A DNA stretch of 64,000 bases from Sulfitobacter sp. M05 (GCF_029285175.1 NZ_JABEDH010000003.1:62001-126000); one strand, 5' to 3'. Counted from the first letter of the stretch, positions 25,825 through 34,925 are shown. Made by a program: numbers and translations. Notes: generated from the sequence alone by a model not told the origin.

Positions 25825-27718
25825 CTGTGGTGCCTTGCTCTGTCGAATCGCCGTCTGTATCGCCTGATTGGGCGATAGATTCCAGCGTTGTTTGTTCCGG
25901 AGTGGCCACTGTATCGGGGCGCACCAGCTTAAATTCGATGCGCCGGTTGGCTTCGCGGCCAGCTTCGGTGTCGTTGCTCGCGATGGCATGGTCTTCGCCA
26001 TAGCCCTTGGCGGTGAACGTACCGGTCAGAACCTGCCGTGCGCGCAGCTCGTTCAGAACAGATTGTGCGCGGCTTTGGCTTAGGGCGAGGTTCATTGCTT
26101 CGCGGCCCTGACTGTCGGTATAGCCTTGGATCTCCAACGGGATATCGCCGCAGCGGCGCAGGATTTCCGCGATTTCATCCATCACCCCAAGGGCTGATGC
26201 GTCGATTGTGGCGGAGCCGGGTTCAAAATTGATCTTGCCGGTCTTTAACACCGCGCCAATTTCGGCCTCGCATTCATCGGGAGAGGGCAGACCCAGCACC
26301 GGATCAAGCTTTTCCTGATAGGTGACGTCGATGTCGTACTCTGCGCCCTCACCAAGTTTTCCGGCCAGCATTGCGGCAATTTCCGAGCTGGCATCGGGGT
26401 TGCCGGTGTTGCCAGAGACAGACAGATCATCAGGCGTCACGGTGACGGACCCGTTGTTCAAGCCCGAAAGCGCTTCAAGCCCGGTCAGCACGCGTGGAGC
26501 CCAGTCCGCCGGCAGGTTCTCTGCGATACGGGCCGCAGTATAAACCTTGTCCGAGCCAAAACGCGCCTTGGCATAGCTTTCGGCCAGTTCACGCAGGGCG
26601 ACATCGCTGACACGGCCGCGCAGCTGGACCTGCCCTTCCGGGCTGAGGGTGGCGGTAAACTCGGGCGGACCTTCGTTCGGGTCAGGCACCTTGGGCAATT
26701 TCGAGTGCAGGGCAAAAACCTCGGGCAGGCTGTTTTCCAGCTCACCGACGACGCGGTCGAAACTAGATTGATCTGCGCCCGGCAGGGCAACCAATGTGAT
26801 GTCTGCGTCAGCAAAGGTTACTGTGCCGCCGCCCAACCGCTGCACCGCACTTATCGCCTGTTCGACGGCCTCGGCCCAGCGCGGTGTTGGAACGCCAAGG
26901 CCAACGGTACATCGCGCCGTGTCGGCGACACCTGCATTGATCGCGGCGGCAAGGATCCGATCGCGGGCGGCTTCTGAATCCGCCGAGCAGGCATCGAACC
27001 TTGCGCTTTCTTCATCCTTGATAAAGCGCAGGGTAAACGGCGTCAGCACCGGACGCGGGGCGGCAATATCCAGCACCAGTTCAACACTGGGCGGCAGGCT
27101 GCGGTTCAGTTTGTTCTCCATCGCGGCCTTGGCTTCTGAGCTGTCAGCAATTGCGGTGATCGAAACATGGCCCGCCTCGACCGAGGCCTTGGCGCGGGGC
27201 AGTTGCGTCATCGCGGTCATTGCAAAGGCCAGCGCGTCCTCCCAACCTTCAGGTGCGGGGTAATCGCCCTGTTCCAGAAAATCGGCGACGTTTTCCTCAC
27301 CGACGATATCAGAGAACCGTTCAACGGCTGCTTCGCGGTCAGATGTGGCGGGGATCAACCCGATGATCGAAATGCCGCTGTCGTTGCGCAGAACCTCGGC
27401 AGAAAAGCGGGGTGGCGCAAGGGCGGCCTGTGCTTCCACTTCCATTTCGTCAATCACCCGGGCGGCATCGACAATGGAACCGGCTGTGGTCAGGGCCTTG
27501 AAACGCACCGCTTCCGTGGCGGCGATACCGGCCAGTTTCACTTGCAGCCCGTCAGCCTGCACTTCGGCCCATGTCATGCCTTCGTTGTCCAGCGCATCGC
27601 GGACGCCGATTTCGGATGTTTCCTCGATCAGTTTCACACTGAAGTTGGCCGCGACAAGGGACACGATTGCAGCCGCAAAAAAGGTCATGGCGATGATAAG
27701 GAGTGAAGACAGACGCAT
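25817..27718 (-). CDS. OmpA family protein with BON-like repeats
   Basis: A 633-residue envelope protein. An N-terminal hydrophobic helix (about 3-26) probably anchors it in the inner membrane or acts as an uncleaved signal. A long middle region contains repeated BON-like segments (phrases such as ISIIGLIPATSDREAAVERF and VQLRGRVSDVALRELAESYAK). The C-terminal OmpA domain (about 500-605) binds peptidoglycan and has INFEPGSATID, IQGYTDSQGREAMNLALSQSRAQSV and EANRRIEFKL. The layout recalls mycobacterial ArfA, but that is a comparison and not proof. Start ATG at 27718. Confidence 0.85.
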   Translation of the reverse strand: MRLSSLLIIAMTFFAAAIVSLVAANFSVKLIEETSEIGVRDALDNEGMTWAEVQADGLQVKLAGIAATEAVRFKALTTAGSIVDAARVIDEMEVEAQAALAPPRFSAEVLRNDSGISIIGLIPATSDREAAVERFSDIVGEENVADFLEQGDYPAPEGWEDALAFAMTAMTQLPRAKASVEAGHVSITAIADSSEAKAAMENKLNRSLPPSVELVLDIAAPRPVLTPFTLRFIKDEESARFDACSADSEAARDRILAAAINAGVADTARCTVGLGVPTPRWAEAVEQAISAVQRLGGGTVTFADADITLVALPGADQSSFDRVVGELENSLPEVFALHSKLPKVPDPNEGPPEFTATLSPEGQVQLRGRVSDVALRELAESYAKARFGSDKVYTAARIAENLPADWAPRVLTGLEALSGLNNGSVTVTPDDLSVSGNTGNPDASSEIAAMLAGKLGEGAEYDIDVTYQEKLDPVLGLPSPDECEAEIGAVLKTGKINFEPGSATIDASALGVMDEIAEILRRCGDIPLEIQGYTDSQGREAMNLALSQSRAQSVLNELRARQVLTGTFTAKGYGEDHAIASNDTEAGREANRRIEFKLVRPDTVATPEQTTLESIAQSGDTDGDSTEQGTTDE

Positions 27719-27778
27719 GTGCCGATTATACCCTGTTGGAACTAAGTGGTTGATACGCCCCGCAGGTCGGGGGTGCAA

Positions 27779-28741
27779 TCACACGAACAGGGCGATTGCG
27801 AAAAACAGCAGCGGGATTATGCCGGTATCCCTGTTCGCAAGAAACAATTGATGCATCTTTGCCGCATTGTCGATGTCCAGACCGCGCAGTTGCCAGGCCA
27901 TATGCCAGCCCATTGCCCAAGGCCCGGCAAGGGCAATCACCAGTGCCAGCGGCGAGGCATTCGGCATGGTGCTAAAGATCACAGCCAGCCCCAAGAAACC
28001 GACCGTCATCACCAGAAAGCGGCGCAGCCATTGTGCAGATCGGTCCCCGAACAGGCGGGCGGTTGACTTAACCCCGATCAAGGCGTCGTCGTCCTTGTCC
28101 TGATGGGCGTAGATGGTGTCGTAAAACAGGGTCCATGCGATGCCGCCGACATAAATCAGGATGGCAGGGGGATGCAGCATACCCGTATGTGCGGTCCAGA
28201 CCAGAAGTGCGCCCCAGTTAAAGGCAAGCCCCAAAAACACCTGTGGCCACCAGGTGAACCGTTTGGCAAAGGGGTAAATTGTGACCAGCAGCAGCGACAG
28301 AAACCCCAACCCGATTGCCGCAATATTGAAGGTAAACAGAATCACCGCTGCCATCAGGGTCTGGAGTACCATCCATACAACAGCCGCCTCGACCGAGACC
28401 TGACCGGATGGGATCGGACGAGACCGTGTACGTTCAACCTGACCGTCTATATGGCGGTCGGTGATATCATTCCATGTACACCCCGCCCCGCGCATCAGAA
28501 AGGCACCGATGCCGCAGCCGATAAAGATCCAGATATCTTCCCAACGTGGGCTTTGATCATAAAGGATCGCCAGCGCCAGCCCCCACCAGCAAGGCAATAG
28601 CAAAAGCCAGGTGCCGATCGGCCTGTCCGCCCTGCTCAGCCGCAAAAAGGGGCGGGCAAACGGCGGTGCATAACGGTCTACCCAATTGTCTGCTGCAGCA
28701 TCTGCGACAGGTGCATCTGGTGATGTGGGTGTCTCTTGCAT
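27779..28741 (-). CDS. ubiA: 4-hydroxybenzoate polyprenyltransferase
   Basis: UbiA (320 residues) attaches the polyprenyl tail to 4-hydroxybenzoate in ubiquinone synthesis, in the inner membrane. The two Asp-rich motifs are present: NDITDRHIDGQVERTRSRP and YAHQDKDDD. About eight helices are seen. A polar N-terminal extension of about 30 residues precedes the first helix. Its start codon is only 11 bases from that of rsmE on the other strand, so the promoters must lie within each other's coding regions. ispB at the right end of the window would supply the tail. Confidence 0.95.
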   Translation of the reverse strand: MQETPTSPDAPVADAAADNWVDRYAPPFARPFLRLSRADRPIGTWLLLLPCWWGLALAILYDQSPRWEDIWIFIGCGIGAFLMRGAGCTWNDITDRHIDGQVERTRSRPIPSGQVSVEAAVVWMVLQTLMAAVILFTFNIAAIGLGFLSLLLVTIYPFAKRFTWWPQVFLGLAFNWGALLVWTAHTGMLHPPAILIYVGGIAWTLFYDTIYAHQDKDDDALIGVKSTARLFGDRSAQWLRRFLVMTVGFLGLAVIFSTMPNASPLALVIALAGPWAMGWHMAWQLRGLDIDNAAKMHQLFLANRDTGIIPLLFFAIALFV

Positions 28742-28752
28742 ATATCGGTCTC

Positions 28753-29472
28753 ATGAACGCTAAGATCAGACTTTATGTAGAGCACCCCCTAGGGGTTGGG
28801 CAATCGGTTCCTTTGGACAAAGGGCAGGCGCATTACCTTTTTGGGGTGATGCGGCAGTCCGTTGGCGGACAGGTGTTGCTGTTTAACGGAACCGATGGCG
28901 AATGGCGGGCTGAAATTGCCCATGCAGGCAAGCGCGCCGGCACGCTGCACTGCGTCGAACAGACGCGGCCCTTGCAAATGCCGCCGGACGTTTGGCTGCT
29001 GTTTGCGCCGATCAAAAAGGCGCGCACCGACTTCATTGTCGAAAAAGCCGCCGAAATGGGCGCGGCGCGGATTGTGCCGGTGATGACCGAGTTTACCAAT
29101 TCGGGCCGTGTTCAGCGTGACCGATTGCAGGCCCATGCCGTTGAGGCGGCAGAGCAATGTGGCGGCACTTTCGTGCCCGAAGTGGCCGAGGCTGTAAAGT
29201 TCGACCGTCTGCTGGACGGCTGGGACACATCTCGCAAGATCATGTTTTGTGACGAGGCATTGGCAGGGGCGACATCGGAACTGCCTATGCAGCCGGGCCC
29301 TTGGGCGATTCTAATCGGACCGGAGGGCGGATTTTCCGACCGCGAACGGGGCAAGCTGCACAGGGCAGAGTTTACCGATGCGGTAACCTTGGGGCCGCGT
29401 ATTCTGCGGGCAGATACGGCGGCCGTTGCTGCATTGACGATCTGGCAGCAAAAGCTGGGGGATTGGGGATGA
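28753..29472 (+). CDS. rsmE: 16S rRNA (uracil(1498)-N(3))-methyltransferase
   Basis: RsmE (239 residues) methylates U1498 of 16S rRNA with S-adenosylmethionine. It has an N-terminal PUA-like domain (GQAHYLFGVMRQ) and a SPOUT knot at the C-terminus (WAILIGPEGGFSDRERG, VTLGPRILRADTAAVAAL). Start ATG at 28753; the frame is open far upstream but that lies over ubiA. The stop overlaps the next ATG, so rsmE, a GNAT gene and a membrane protein gene form one coupled unit. Confidence 0.94.
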   Translation: MNAKIRLYVEHPLGVGQSVPLDKGQAHYLFGVMRQSVGGQVLLFNGTDGEWRAEIAHAGKRAGTLHCVEQTRPLQMPPDVWLLFAPIKKARTDFIVEKAAEMGAARIVPVMTEFTNSGRVQRDRLQAHAVEAAEQCGGTFVPEVAEAVKFDRLLDGWDTSRKIMFCDEALAGATSELPMQPGPWAILIGPEGGFSDRERGKLHRAEFTDAVTLGPRILRADTAAVAALTIWQQKLGDWG

Positions 29473-30320
29473 TACGGTGTGCAACCGAGGCAGACGCTGG
29501 TGCGATGGACAAATTCCTAAGCCGGTATGCAGCCAGCTCAATGTTTTTGCGCGGCAATCTTTCAGCCTATGGTACGCAGGACCGCGAACACAGACACGGC
29601 ACTAAGTTCTATTTGTCTGAAGACACAAATGGGATCAAGGCTGTCGCGGGGATCACCAACAGCGGATACCTGATGTGTCAGGCACCCGATGCACCGATGT
29701 TGTTCTTTGAGGCGGTGGCAAAGATGCTGAACGGCCGGACAATAGTCGGTATGACGGGTGACCCAGGGCAAGTATCGACGATGTTGACCGGGATTGGTTG
29801 CGACAAGGTGGCTTTCGCCCTGCGCGTGCAAGAGCCGCTCTATGCGTTGAGTCTGGATGAGTTGATGCCGTTGCCATTGCAAGAGCGTTTGCTTGTGAAG
29901 CCTTCACCGGACAACGCAGCTTGGCTGACCAAGTGGTTTCTGGGCTATCATCAAGACAGCGGTTTGCCGTTGCCGCCGGGCACCGATCTGGCCGATCTGG
30001 CATTGACGTTCACGGCAAATCCGGATGCCAGATTGTTGACCGTTAATGATACACCCGTGGCAATGTCGAATCTGAATGCACGTACGCGGGATACCGTCCA
30101 AATTGGTGGTGTTTATGTTCCGACCGAACACCGGGGACGCGGTTATGGCGGCGAGATCGTACTGCGCCATTTACATCAGCTGTGTTTGGAAGGAATCGGC
30201 AAAGCGATCTTGTTTGCCGCGTCTGCATTCGCTGCCCGCGCCTATGAGGCGATCGGTTTCCGGCATATTGGTGCCTATGAAATTGCATTGCTTAAGGAAC
30301 CTTGGAGGGTCAAAACATGA
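29469..30320 (+). CDS. GNAT family N-acetyltransferase
   Basis: A 283-residue acetyltransferase-like protein. The C-terminal GNAT core is clear: VQIGGVYVPTEHRGRGYGGEIV carries the acetyl-CoA loop (RGRGYG), followed by FAASAFAARAYEAIGFRHIGAYEI. The N-terminal 170 residues form a degenerate first GNAT-like half, as in double-domain family members. The ATG at 29469 overlaps the rsmE stop. The substrate is not predictable. Confidence 0.85.
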   Translation: MIRCATEADAGAMDKFLSRYAASSMFLRGNLSAYGTQDREHRHGTKFYLSEDTNGIKAVAGITNSGYLMCQAPDAPMLFFEAVAKMLNGRTIVGMTGDPGQVSTMLTGIGCDKVAFALRVQEPLYALSLDELMPLPLQERLLVKPSPDNAAWLTKWFLGYHQDSGLPLPPGTDLADLALTFTANPDARLLTVNDTPVAMSNLNARTRDTVQIGGVYVPTEHRGRGYGGEIVLRHLHQLCLEGIGKAILFAASAFAARAYEAIGFRHIGAYEIALLKEPWRVKT

Positions 30321-30844
30321 CCTTCCTGCGACCTGAAGCCAAGGCCGCGATCTGGCGCTGGCACGAGGGGTTTGCCGGTGCGGCGCTGGCCGTGTTGGGC
30401 ATTTGGCTGGTGTCGGGGCCGGGGTTCCTCTTGGCGGTGCCCGGTTACGCGGCAATCGGTGGCGGGCTCTTGCTGGCATGGCTCGGAATCCAGCGTGGAC
30501 GGTTTCGCGGTGCGGATGATGGCACCGGTGCGGTGCAGGTAGACGAAGGGCAGGTCAGCTATTTCGGGCCCCTGACCGGCGGTACGGTGGCGCTGCGCGA
30601 GATGGACAGGCTGGCGCTTGAAGGCAATATGTTTCCCCCCCATTGGCGGCTTAGCCAGCAGGGCCAGCCGCCGTTGCTTATTCCGGTCAATGCCGCCGGT
30701 GCCGATGCCTTGTTTGATGCCTTCGCCGCGCTGCCGGGATTGCGAACCGAAAAAATGCTGAACACATTGCGCGCTGAACCTCATGCCACAGTTGTGATCT
30801 GGCAACGTCCGGCGACGGCACAATCGGGCACACTGCTGCATTGA
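30317..30844 (+). CDS. Two-helix membrane protein with PH-like C-terminal domain, unknown
   Basis: A 175-residue protein that I do not recognise as a named family. Two adjacent hydrophobic helices (about 18-37 and 41-60) are followed by a soluble part with alternating beta-like stretches (VQVDEGQVSYFGPLTGGTVAL, MDRLALEG) reminiscent of bacterial PH-like domains. GGAGG lies upstream and the ATG overlaps the GNAT stop by 4 bases. It is therefore co-translated with the acetyltransferase. Its layout resembles that of the gene at 35003-35443. Confidence 0.7.
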   Translation: MTFLRPEAKAAIWRWHEGFAGAALAVLGIWLVSGPGFLLAVPGYAAIGGGLLLAWLGIQRGRFRGADDGTGAVQVDEGQVSYFGPLTGGTVALREMDRLALEGNMFPPHWRLSQQGQPPLLIPVNAAGADALFDAFAALPGLRTEKMLNTLRAEPHATVVIWQRPATAQSGTLLH

Positions 30845-30906
30845 CACCTTTGCCAAATCCGACCATCCCTTTCCCCTAATGCCAACCAATTCCGGAGCTT
30901 TGCCCC

Positions 30907-32277
30907 ATGTCCATTCCACAATCCGGCGGAGGCCCGATCGAGCGCCACGAACAGCTGGCCGAGTATCTGGCTGAGGGGTGCAAGCCCAAGGCGGACTGGC
31001 GTATCGGTACCGAGCATGAAAAGTTCGGCTATTGTAAAGACACGATGAAACCGCTGCCTTATGAGGGAGATCGTTCGATCCGTGTGATGTTGGAAGGTCT
31101 GCGTGACCGTCACAACTGGGCACCGGTCGAAGAGGGCGGCAAGCTGATTGGGCTTGAAAAAGACGGGGCCAATATTTCGCTCGAACCGGGTGGCCAGCTT
31201 GAGCTGTCCGGCGCGCCGGTCGAAACGATCCATGAAACCTGCGACGAAGTGAACACCCATCTGCGCGAAGTGCAGTCTGTGGCCGACGAAATTGGTGCAG
31301 GCTGGATCGGGCTGGGTGCTGCGCCCGAATGGACCCACGAACAGATGGATCTGATGCCCAAGGGGCGCTATAAACTGATGAATGATTACATGGGCCGTGT
31401 CGGGTCCATGGGGCGGGTAATGATGCGCCGGACCTGCACTGTGCAGGTCAATCTGGATTTCGCATCCGAGGCCGACATGGTGCAGAAAATGCGCGTCGCA
31501 ATCGCGTTGCAGTCTGTGGCGACAGCGCTGTTTGCCAATTCACCGTTTTTCGAGGGCAAGCCGAACGGGTATAAATCCCTGCGTTCGATGGTCTGGCGTA
31601 ATCTGGATGCGGCCCGCACCGGCACGCTGCCGTTTGTCTTCGAAGAGGGGTTCGGGTTTGAACGCTGGGTGCAATATGCCCTCGATGTGCCGATGTATTT
31701 TGTCTATCGTGATGGCAAGTATATTGACGCGCTGGGCATGTCGTTCCGCGACTTTATGCAAGGCAAGCTGCCGGCCCTTCCCGGCGAGATGCCGACGCTA
31801 AGTGACTGGGCCGACCACCTGACCACCGCATTCCCCGAAGCTCGGGCGAAAAAATTCATCGAAATGCGCGGGGCGGATGGCGGCCCGTGGCGGCGGCTCT
31901 GTGCCTTGCCAGCGTTCTGGGTTGGCCTGATGTATGATCAGAATGCGCTGGATGGTGCCTGGGATCTGGTTAAGGACTGGACACCGGCACAGCATGACGC
32001 GTTGCGCACTGCGGCGTCGATTGATGGCTTGCAGGCCAAGGTGTCGGGCATCAACATGCACGACATCGCCCACGAGGCGCTTATCCTGTCCGAAGCAGGG
32101 TTAAGGGCCCGCGCCAAAACCGGTGCAGGTGGTCTGGTGCCTGATGAAACCCATTTCCTGAATGCGCTGAAAGAAAGCGTCGAAACGGGCAGGGTGCCCG
32201 CCGACGAACTGCTGGACGACTACCATGGCAAGTGGCAGGGGGACATTGGCCGGATTTACGCTGATTACAGCTATTGA
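30907..32277 (+). CDS. gshA: Glutamate--cysteine ligase
   Basis: This 456-residue enzyme makes gamma-glutamylcysteine from glutamate, cysteine and ATP, the first step of glutathione synthesis. It belongs to the plant/alphaproteobacterial type: WRIGTEHEKFGY, ISLEPGGQLELSGAP, MMRRTCTVQVNLDF, LFANSPFFEGKPNGYKS and MRGADGGPWRRLCALPAFWVGL are all diagnostic. GGAGC precedes the ATG. It is a separate transcription unit after the GNAT/membrane gene pair and ends before a large dyad. Confidence 0.95.
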   Translation: MSIPQSGGGPIERHEQLAEYLAEGCKPKADWRIGTEHEKFGYCKDTMKPLPYEGDRSIRVMLEGLRDRHNWAPVEEGGKLIGLEKDGANISLEPGGQLELSGAPVETIHETCDEVNTHLREVQSVADEIGAGWIGLGAAPEWTHEQMDLMPKGRYKLMNDYMGRVGSMGRVMMRRTCTVQVNLDFASEADMVQKMRVAIALQSVATALFANSPFFEGKPNGYKSLRSMVWRNLDAARTGTLPFVFEEGFGFERWVQYALDVPMYFVYRDGKYIDALGMSFRDFMQGKLPALPGEMPTLSDWADHLTTAFPEARAKKFIEMRGADGGPWRRLCALPAFWVGLMYDQNALDGAWDLVKDWTPAQHDALRTAASIDGLQAKVSGINMHDIAHEALILSEAGLRARAKTGAGGLVPDETHFLNALKESVETGRVPADELLDDYHGKWQGDIGRIYADYSY

Positions 32278-32305
32278 AGGGTCCGGTCTTTGATCTGAAC
32301 ACTTC

Positions 32306-32355
32306 ATACCCCCAATGTCCTGCGAATGCGCAGCTTGGCAAGGTATTGGGGGTAT
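32306..32355. terminator. Nested inverted repeat between convergent gshA and lysE-type genes
   Basis: A perfect 11-bp outer dyad (ATACCCCCAAT and ATTGGGGGTAT) encloses an inner hairpin (CTGCG-AATG-CGCAG). It lies 28 bases past the gshA stop and 17 bases past the stop of the facing exporter gene. Position suggests a bidirectional transcript end, although neither strand has a proper T-run. Confidence 0.5.
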
Positions 32356-32372
32356 TCCTGTCGCGTTGTCTT

Positions 32373-32996
32373 TCAGTCGACTTTGGCCGTCAGAACCTTG
32401 AATGCAATGGCACCGAATGACAGGGCAAAGAACCCCTCGAACCACCGTTTCGCGCTCACATAGGCGGCTGCCATCGGTTTGGAGGAAAAGATCAGCGCAT
32501 AAAGGTGGAACATGATGGTGCTTTGCAGCCCAATCGCCAGAATGACGGTGATCAGGGCGCTAGGCGCTGTTCCGGGCGGGATTCCGATCGCGTAAAGCGC
32601 GCCAAAGAATAGCACCGCTTTGGGGTTTGTCAGATGCAGCGCCAAGCCTTTGGCATAGGCCCGTCGCGGGGTCGTAACAGCCATGTCGCGGGCCACGAGC
32701 TTGCTGCCCAGCCATGCAGAGCGGGCGGATTTGAACGCCAGCCACGCAAGATACCCCGCACCTACGTAACGGATGATTTCAAACACCCAGACATTGGCTG
32801 CCATCACAGCGCCCAAGCCAAAGGCGGCGGCGACTGACCACATAAATGATCCCGTTGTCACGCCTGATGCCAGTGCCAAACCGCTGCGCCGTCCTGACGC
32901 CATCGAGGTGCCAGCAATGGCAAGGGTTGCGGGGCCGGGACTGCCAGAGGCAAGGAAGGCCGCAAACAGGATCACGGGCAGGTTGATATCACTCAC
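32373..32996 (-). CDS. LysE/RhtB family amino acid exporter
   Basis: A 207-residue inner-membrane exporter with about six helices. The family start FAAFLASGSPGPATLAI and the internal HLTNPKAVLFFGALYA are present. I set the start at GTG 32996 because the protein then begins with the usual short leader before the first helix; the frame is open 37 codons further without family similarity. It probably exports amino acids or derivatives such as homoserine lactone. A second family member lies at 37917-38540. Confidence 0.86.
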   Translation of the reverse strand: MSDINLPVILFAAFLASGSPGPATLAIAGTSMASGRRSGLALASGVTTGSFMWSVAAAFGLGAVMAANVWVFEIIRYVGAGYLAWLAFKSARSAWLGSKLVARDMAVTTPRRAYAKGLALHLTNPKAVLFFGALYAIGIPPGTAPSALITVILAIGLQSTIMFHLYALIFSSKPMAAAYVSAKRWFEGFFALSFGAIAFKVLTAKVD

Positions 32997-33036
32997 TACA
33001 AGGCCGCCAAGGGTCGTGCTGCACCGGTACGCATGG

Positions 33037-33645
33037 TCACTTTTTTTCGCCGATCTTGGGTTCAGTGCCGGCCTTGATCCTTTGAATATTGGCGCGATGA
33101 CGCACAAAAAGCAGCACTGTCAACAAGATACCAAGTATCAGCACGTGTCCGAAATTCAGAACCACCAGCAGAATTGTTGAAGCTGAAGCCGCAGCAAGTG
33201 CGCCCATCGACGACACCCGCGTTACAGCGACGGCAACCACCCAGGCCAGACAGCAGCCGACCCCGACAGGCCAGGCCAGCGCCAGCATGATGCCGAGGAA
33301 CGTTGCAACCCCTTTGCCGCCTTTGAAATTCAGCCAGACCGGAAAGCAGTGCCCCAGCATCGCAGCAAGGGCGGCCAGCTGTGCCGCTGCTTCACCCGCA
33401 AGGGCGCGGGCCAACAGCACCGCAACAGCCCCTTTTGCCGCATCAAACAGCAGGGTCAGCGCCGCTGCCTTCTTGTTGCCCGTGCGTAGAACATTGGTAG
33501 CCCCGATGTTGCCTGACCCGATGTCGCGCAAATTGCCCAGCCCCATCAGGCGGGCCAATACCATGCCAAAGGGGATCGAGCCGGCAAGATATCCCAATAC
33601 AGCCCAAAGGATCAGGACGGCGGCAGAAGAGTCAATTGGCGGCAT
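33037..33645 (-). CDS. plsY: Acyl-phosphate:glycerol-3-phosphate acyltransferase
   Basis: PlsY (202 residues) transfers an acyl group from acyl-phosphate to glycerol-3-phosphate, the first step of phospholipid synthesis, in the inner membrane. Its three motifs are visible: GSIPFGMVLARLMG, the SGNIGATNVLRTGNK phosphate loop and GGKGVATFLG. About five helices are present. The ATG shares a base with the stop of the dihydroorotase-like gene (TAATG), so it is coupled to the pyrimidine block. Confidence 0.95.
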   Translation of the reverse strand: MPPIDSSAAVLILWAVLGYLAGSIPFGMVLARLMGLGNLRDIGSGNIGATNVLRTGNKKAAALTLLFDAAKGAVAVLLARALAGEAAAQLAALAAMLGHCFPVWLNFKGGKGVATFLGIMLALAWPVGVGCCLAWVVAVAVTRVSSMGALAAASASTILLVVLNFGHVLILGILLTVLLFVRHRANIQRIKAGTEPKIGEKK

Positions 33646-34925
33646 TAGGGCCCCTCGAATACACAGGTTCCGGAAACATAGGTTTTCAGCACCTTACCTT
33701 GCATACGCATCCCGTCAAACGGCGTGTTGCGTGATTTTGAGCGCAGTGTTGCACGGTCCATCACAAAAGGCGCGTTTGCGTCAAACAACACCAAATCTGC
33801 TGGGGCACCGACACTTAGGCGTCCGCCCGGCAGGCCCAGCCGTTGGGCGGGGTTGAACGACATAGCCCGCCAGAGGGTCGGCAAATCCATTAGTTCTACG
33901 TGCACCAGACGCAGTGCAGCGGGCAGCAGCGTTTCCAGCCCGACAGCGCCAGCAGCCGCTTCTTCGAACGGCAGACGTTTTGATTCCTCGTCCTGCGGTG
34001 TGTGCATAGAGCAGATGATGTCGATCAGGCCGCTGGCCACGGCTTCGGCGACGGCCAGCCGGTCTTCCTCGTCACGCAGTGGCGGTTTCAGCTTAAAGAA
34101 TGTGCGATAGTCGGCCACATCCAGCGCATTCAGCGTCAGATGGTGGATGCCGACGCCCGCAGTGATGTCCAGCCCGTTTGCCTTGGCCCGTGCCAGCGCT
34201 GGCAGGGCGCGGGCGGTGGTGATCTGGTCGGCATGGTATTTCGCGCCGGTCATTTCGATCAGCGCAATATCTCGGTCCAACCCCATACGTTCGGCCATGG
34301 GCGATACCGCTGGCAGGCCACGCAGCGAGGCAAATTTCCCCGATGTTGTTGCTGCACCTGCGCTCAGGATCGGTTCTTGCGGGTGGGCAATGACCAAAGC
34401 GCCCAGACTGCTTGCGTAGGTCAGCGCGCGGGCGAATACTTTGGTGTCGGTGACAACGTGATCGCAATCGGTAAAGGCGGCGGCCCCGGCATCCATGAGA
34501 AAGCCGATCTCGGTCATCTCGCGGCCTGCGCGCTCTTTGGTCAGCGCTGCCATGGGGACCACATGCACCGGCGCGGCCTCGTTTGCGCGGCGGGTCACAA
34601 ATTCAAGCACCTCGGGGCTATCGATTGTTGGCGTGGTATCGGGGCGGGTAATCATCGTGGTTACACCACCGGCGGCGGCGGCCAGTCCGGCGGAACGGTA
34701 ACTTTCCTTATGCCGTTCGCCCGGCTCGCAGACCTTGACGCCCAGATCGACAATGCCGGGGGCGAGGTATTTTCCCTGACAGTCGATGACCTGGGCATTC
34801 GCAGGCGGGGCGGCATCATCGGCGCTGATTTGAACGATCTTGCCGTCCGCAATTTGAAGTCTACCAGTGATGATTTCCCCTGCTTCGGGGTCGATCAGCT
34901 TGGCATTGATGAAATGCAGCGTCAT
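33645..34925 (-). CDS. Dihydroorotase-like protein lacking metal ligands (PyrC'-type)
   Basis: A 426-residue amidohydrolase-fold protein of the class I dihydroorotase family. Key active-site residues are missing. The HxH metal motif and substrate Arg (normally DxHxHxREPG) read DLGVKVCEPG at 60-69, so both His and the Arg are replaced. The catalytic Asp motif TDHAPH reads SMHTPQ at 306-311. GIHHL and PAQRLGLPGGRLSVGAPADLVLFD retain the fold. Family knowledge: pseudomonads have an inactive PyrC' that assembles with aspartate carbamoyltransferase. pyrB lies four genes upstream on the same strand, which supports that role here. An active dihydroorotase should be elsewhere in the genome. Confidence 0.85.
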   Translation of the reverse strand: MTLHFINAKLIDPEAGEIITGRLQIADGKIVQISADDAAPPANAQVIDCQGKYLAPGIVDLGVKVCEPGERHKESYRSAGLAAAAGGVTTMITRPDTTPTIDSPEVLEFVTRRANEAAPVHVVPMAALTKERAGREMTEIGFLMDAGAAAFTDCDHVVTDTKVFARALTYASSLGALVIAHPQEPILSAGAATTSGKFASLRGLPAVSPMAERMGLDRDIALIEMTGAKYHADQITTARALPALARAKANGLDITAGVGIHHLTLNALDVADYRTFFKLKPPLRDEEDRLAVAEAVASGLIDIICSMHTPQDEESKRLPFEEAAAGAVGLETLLPAALRLVHVELMDLPTLWRAMSFNPAQRLGLPGGRLSVGAPADLVLFDANAPFVMDRATLRSKSRNTPFDGMRMQGKVLKTYVSGTCVFEGP

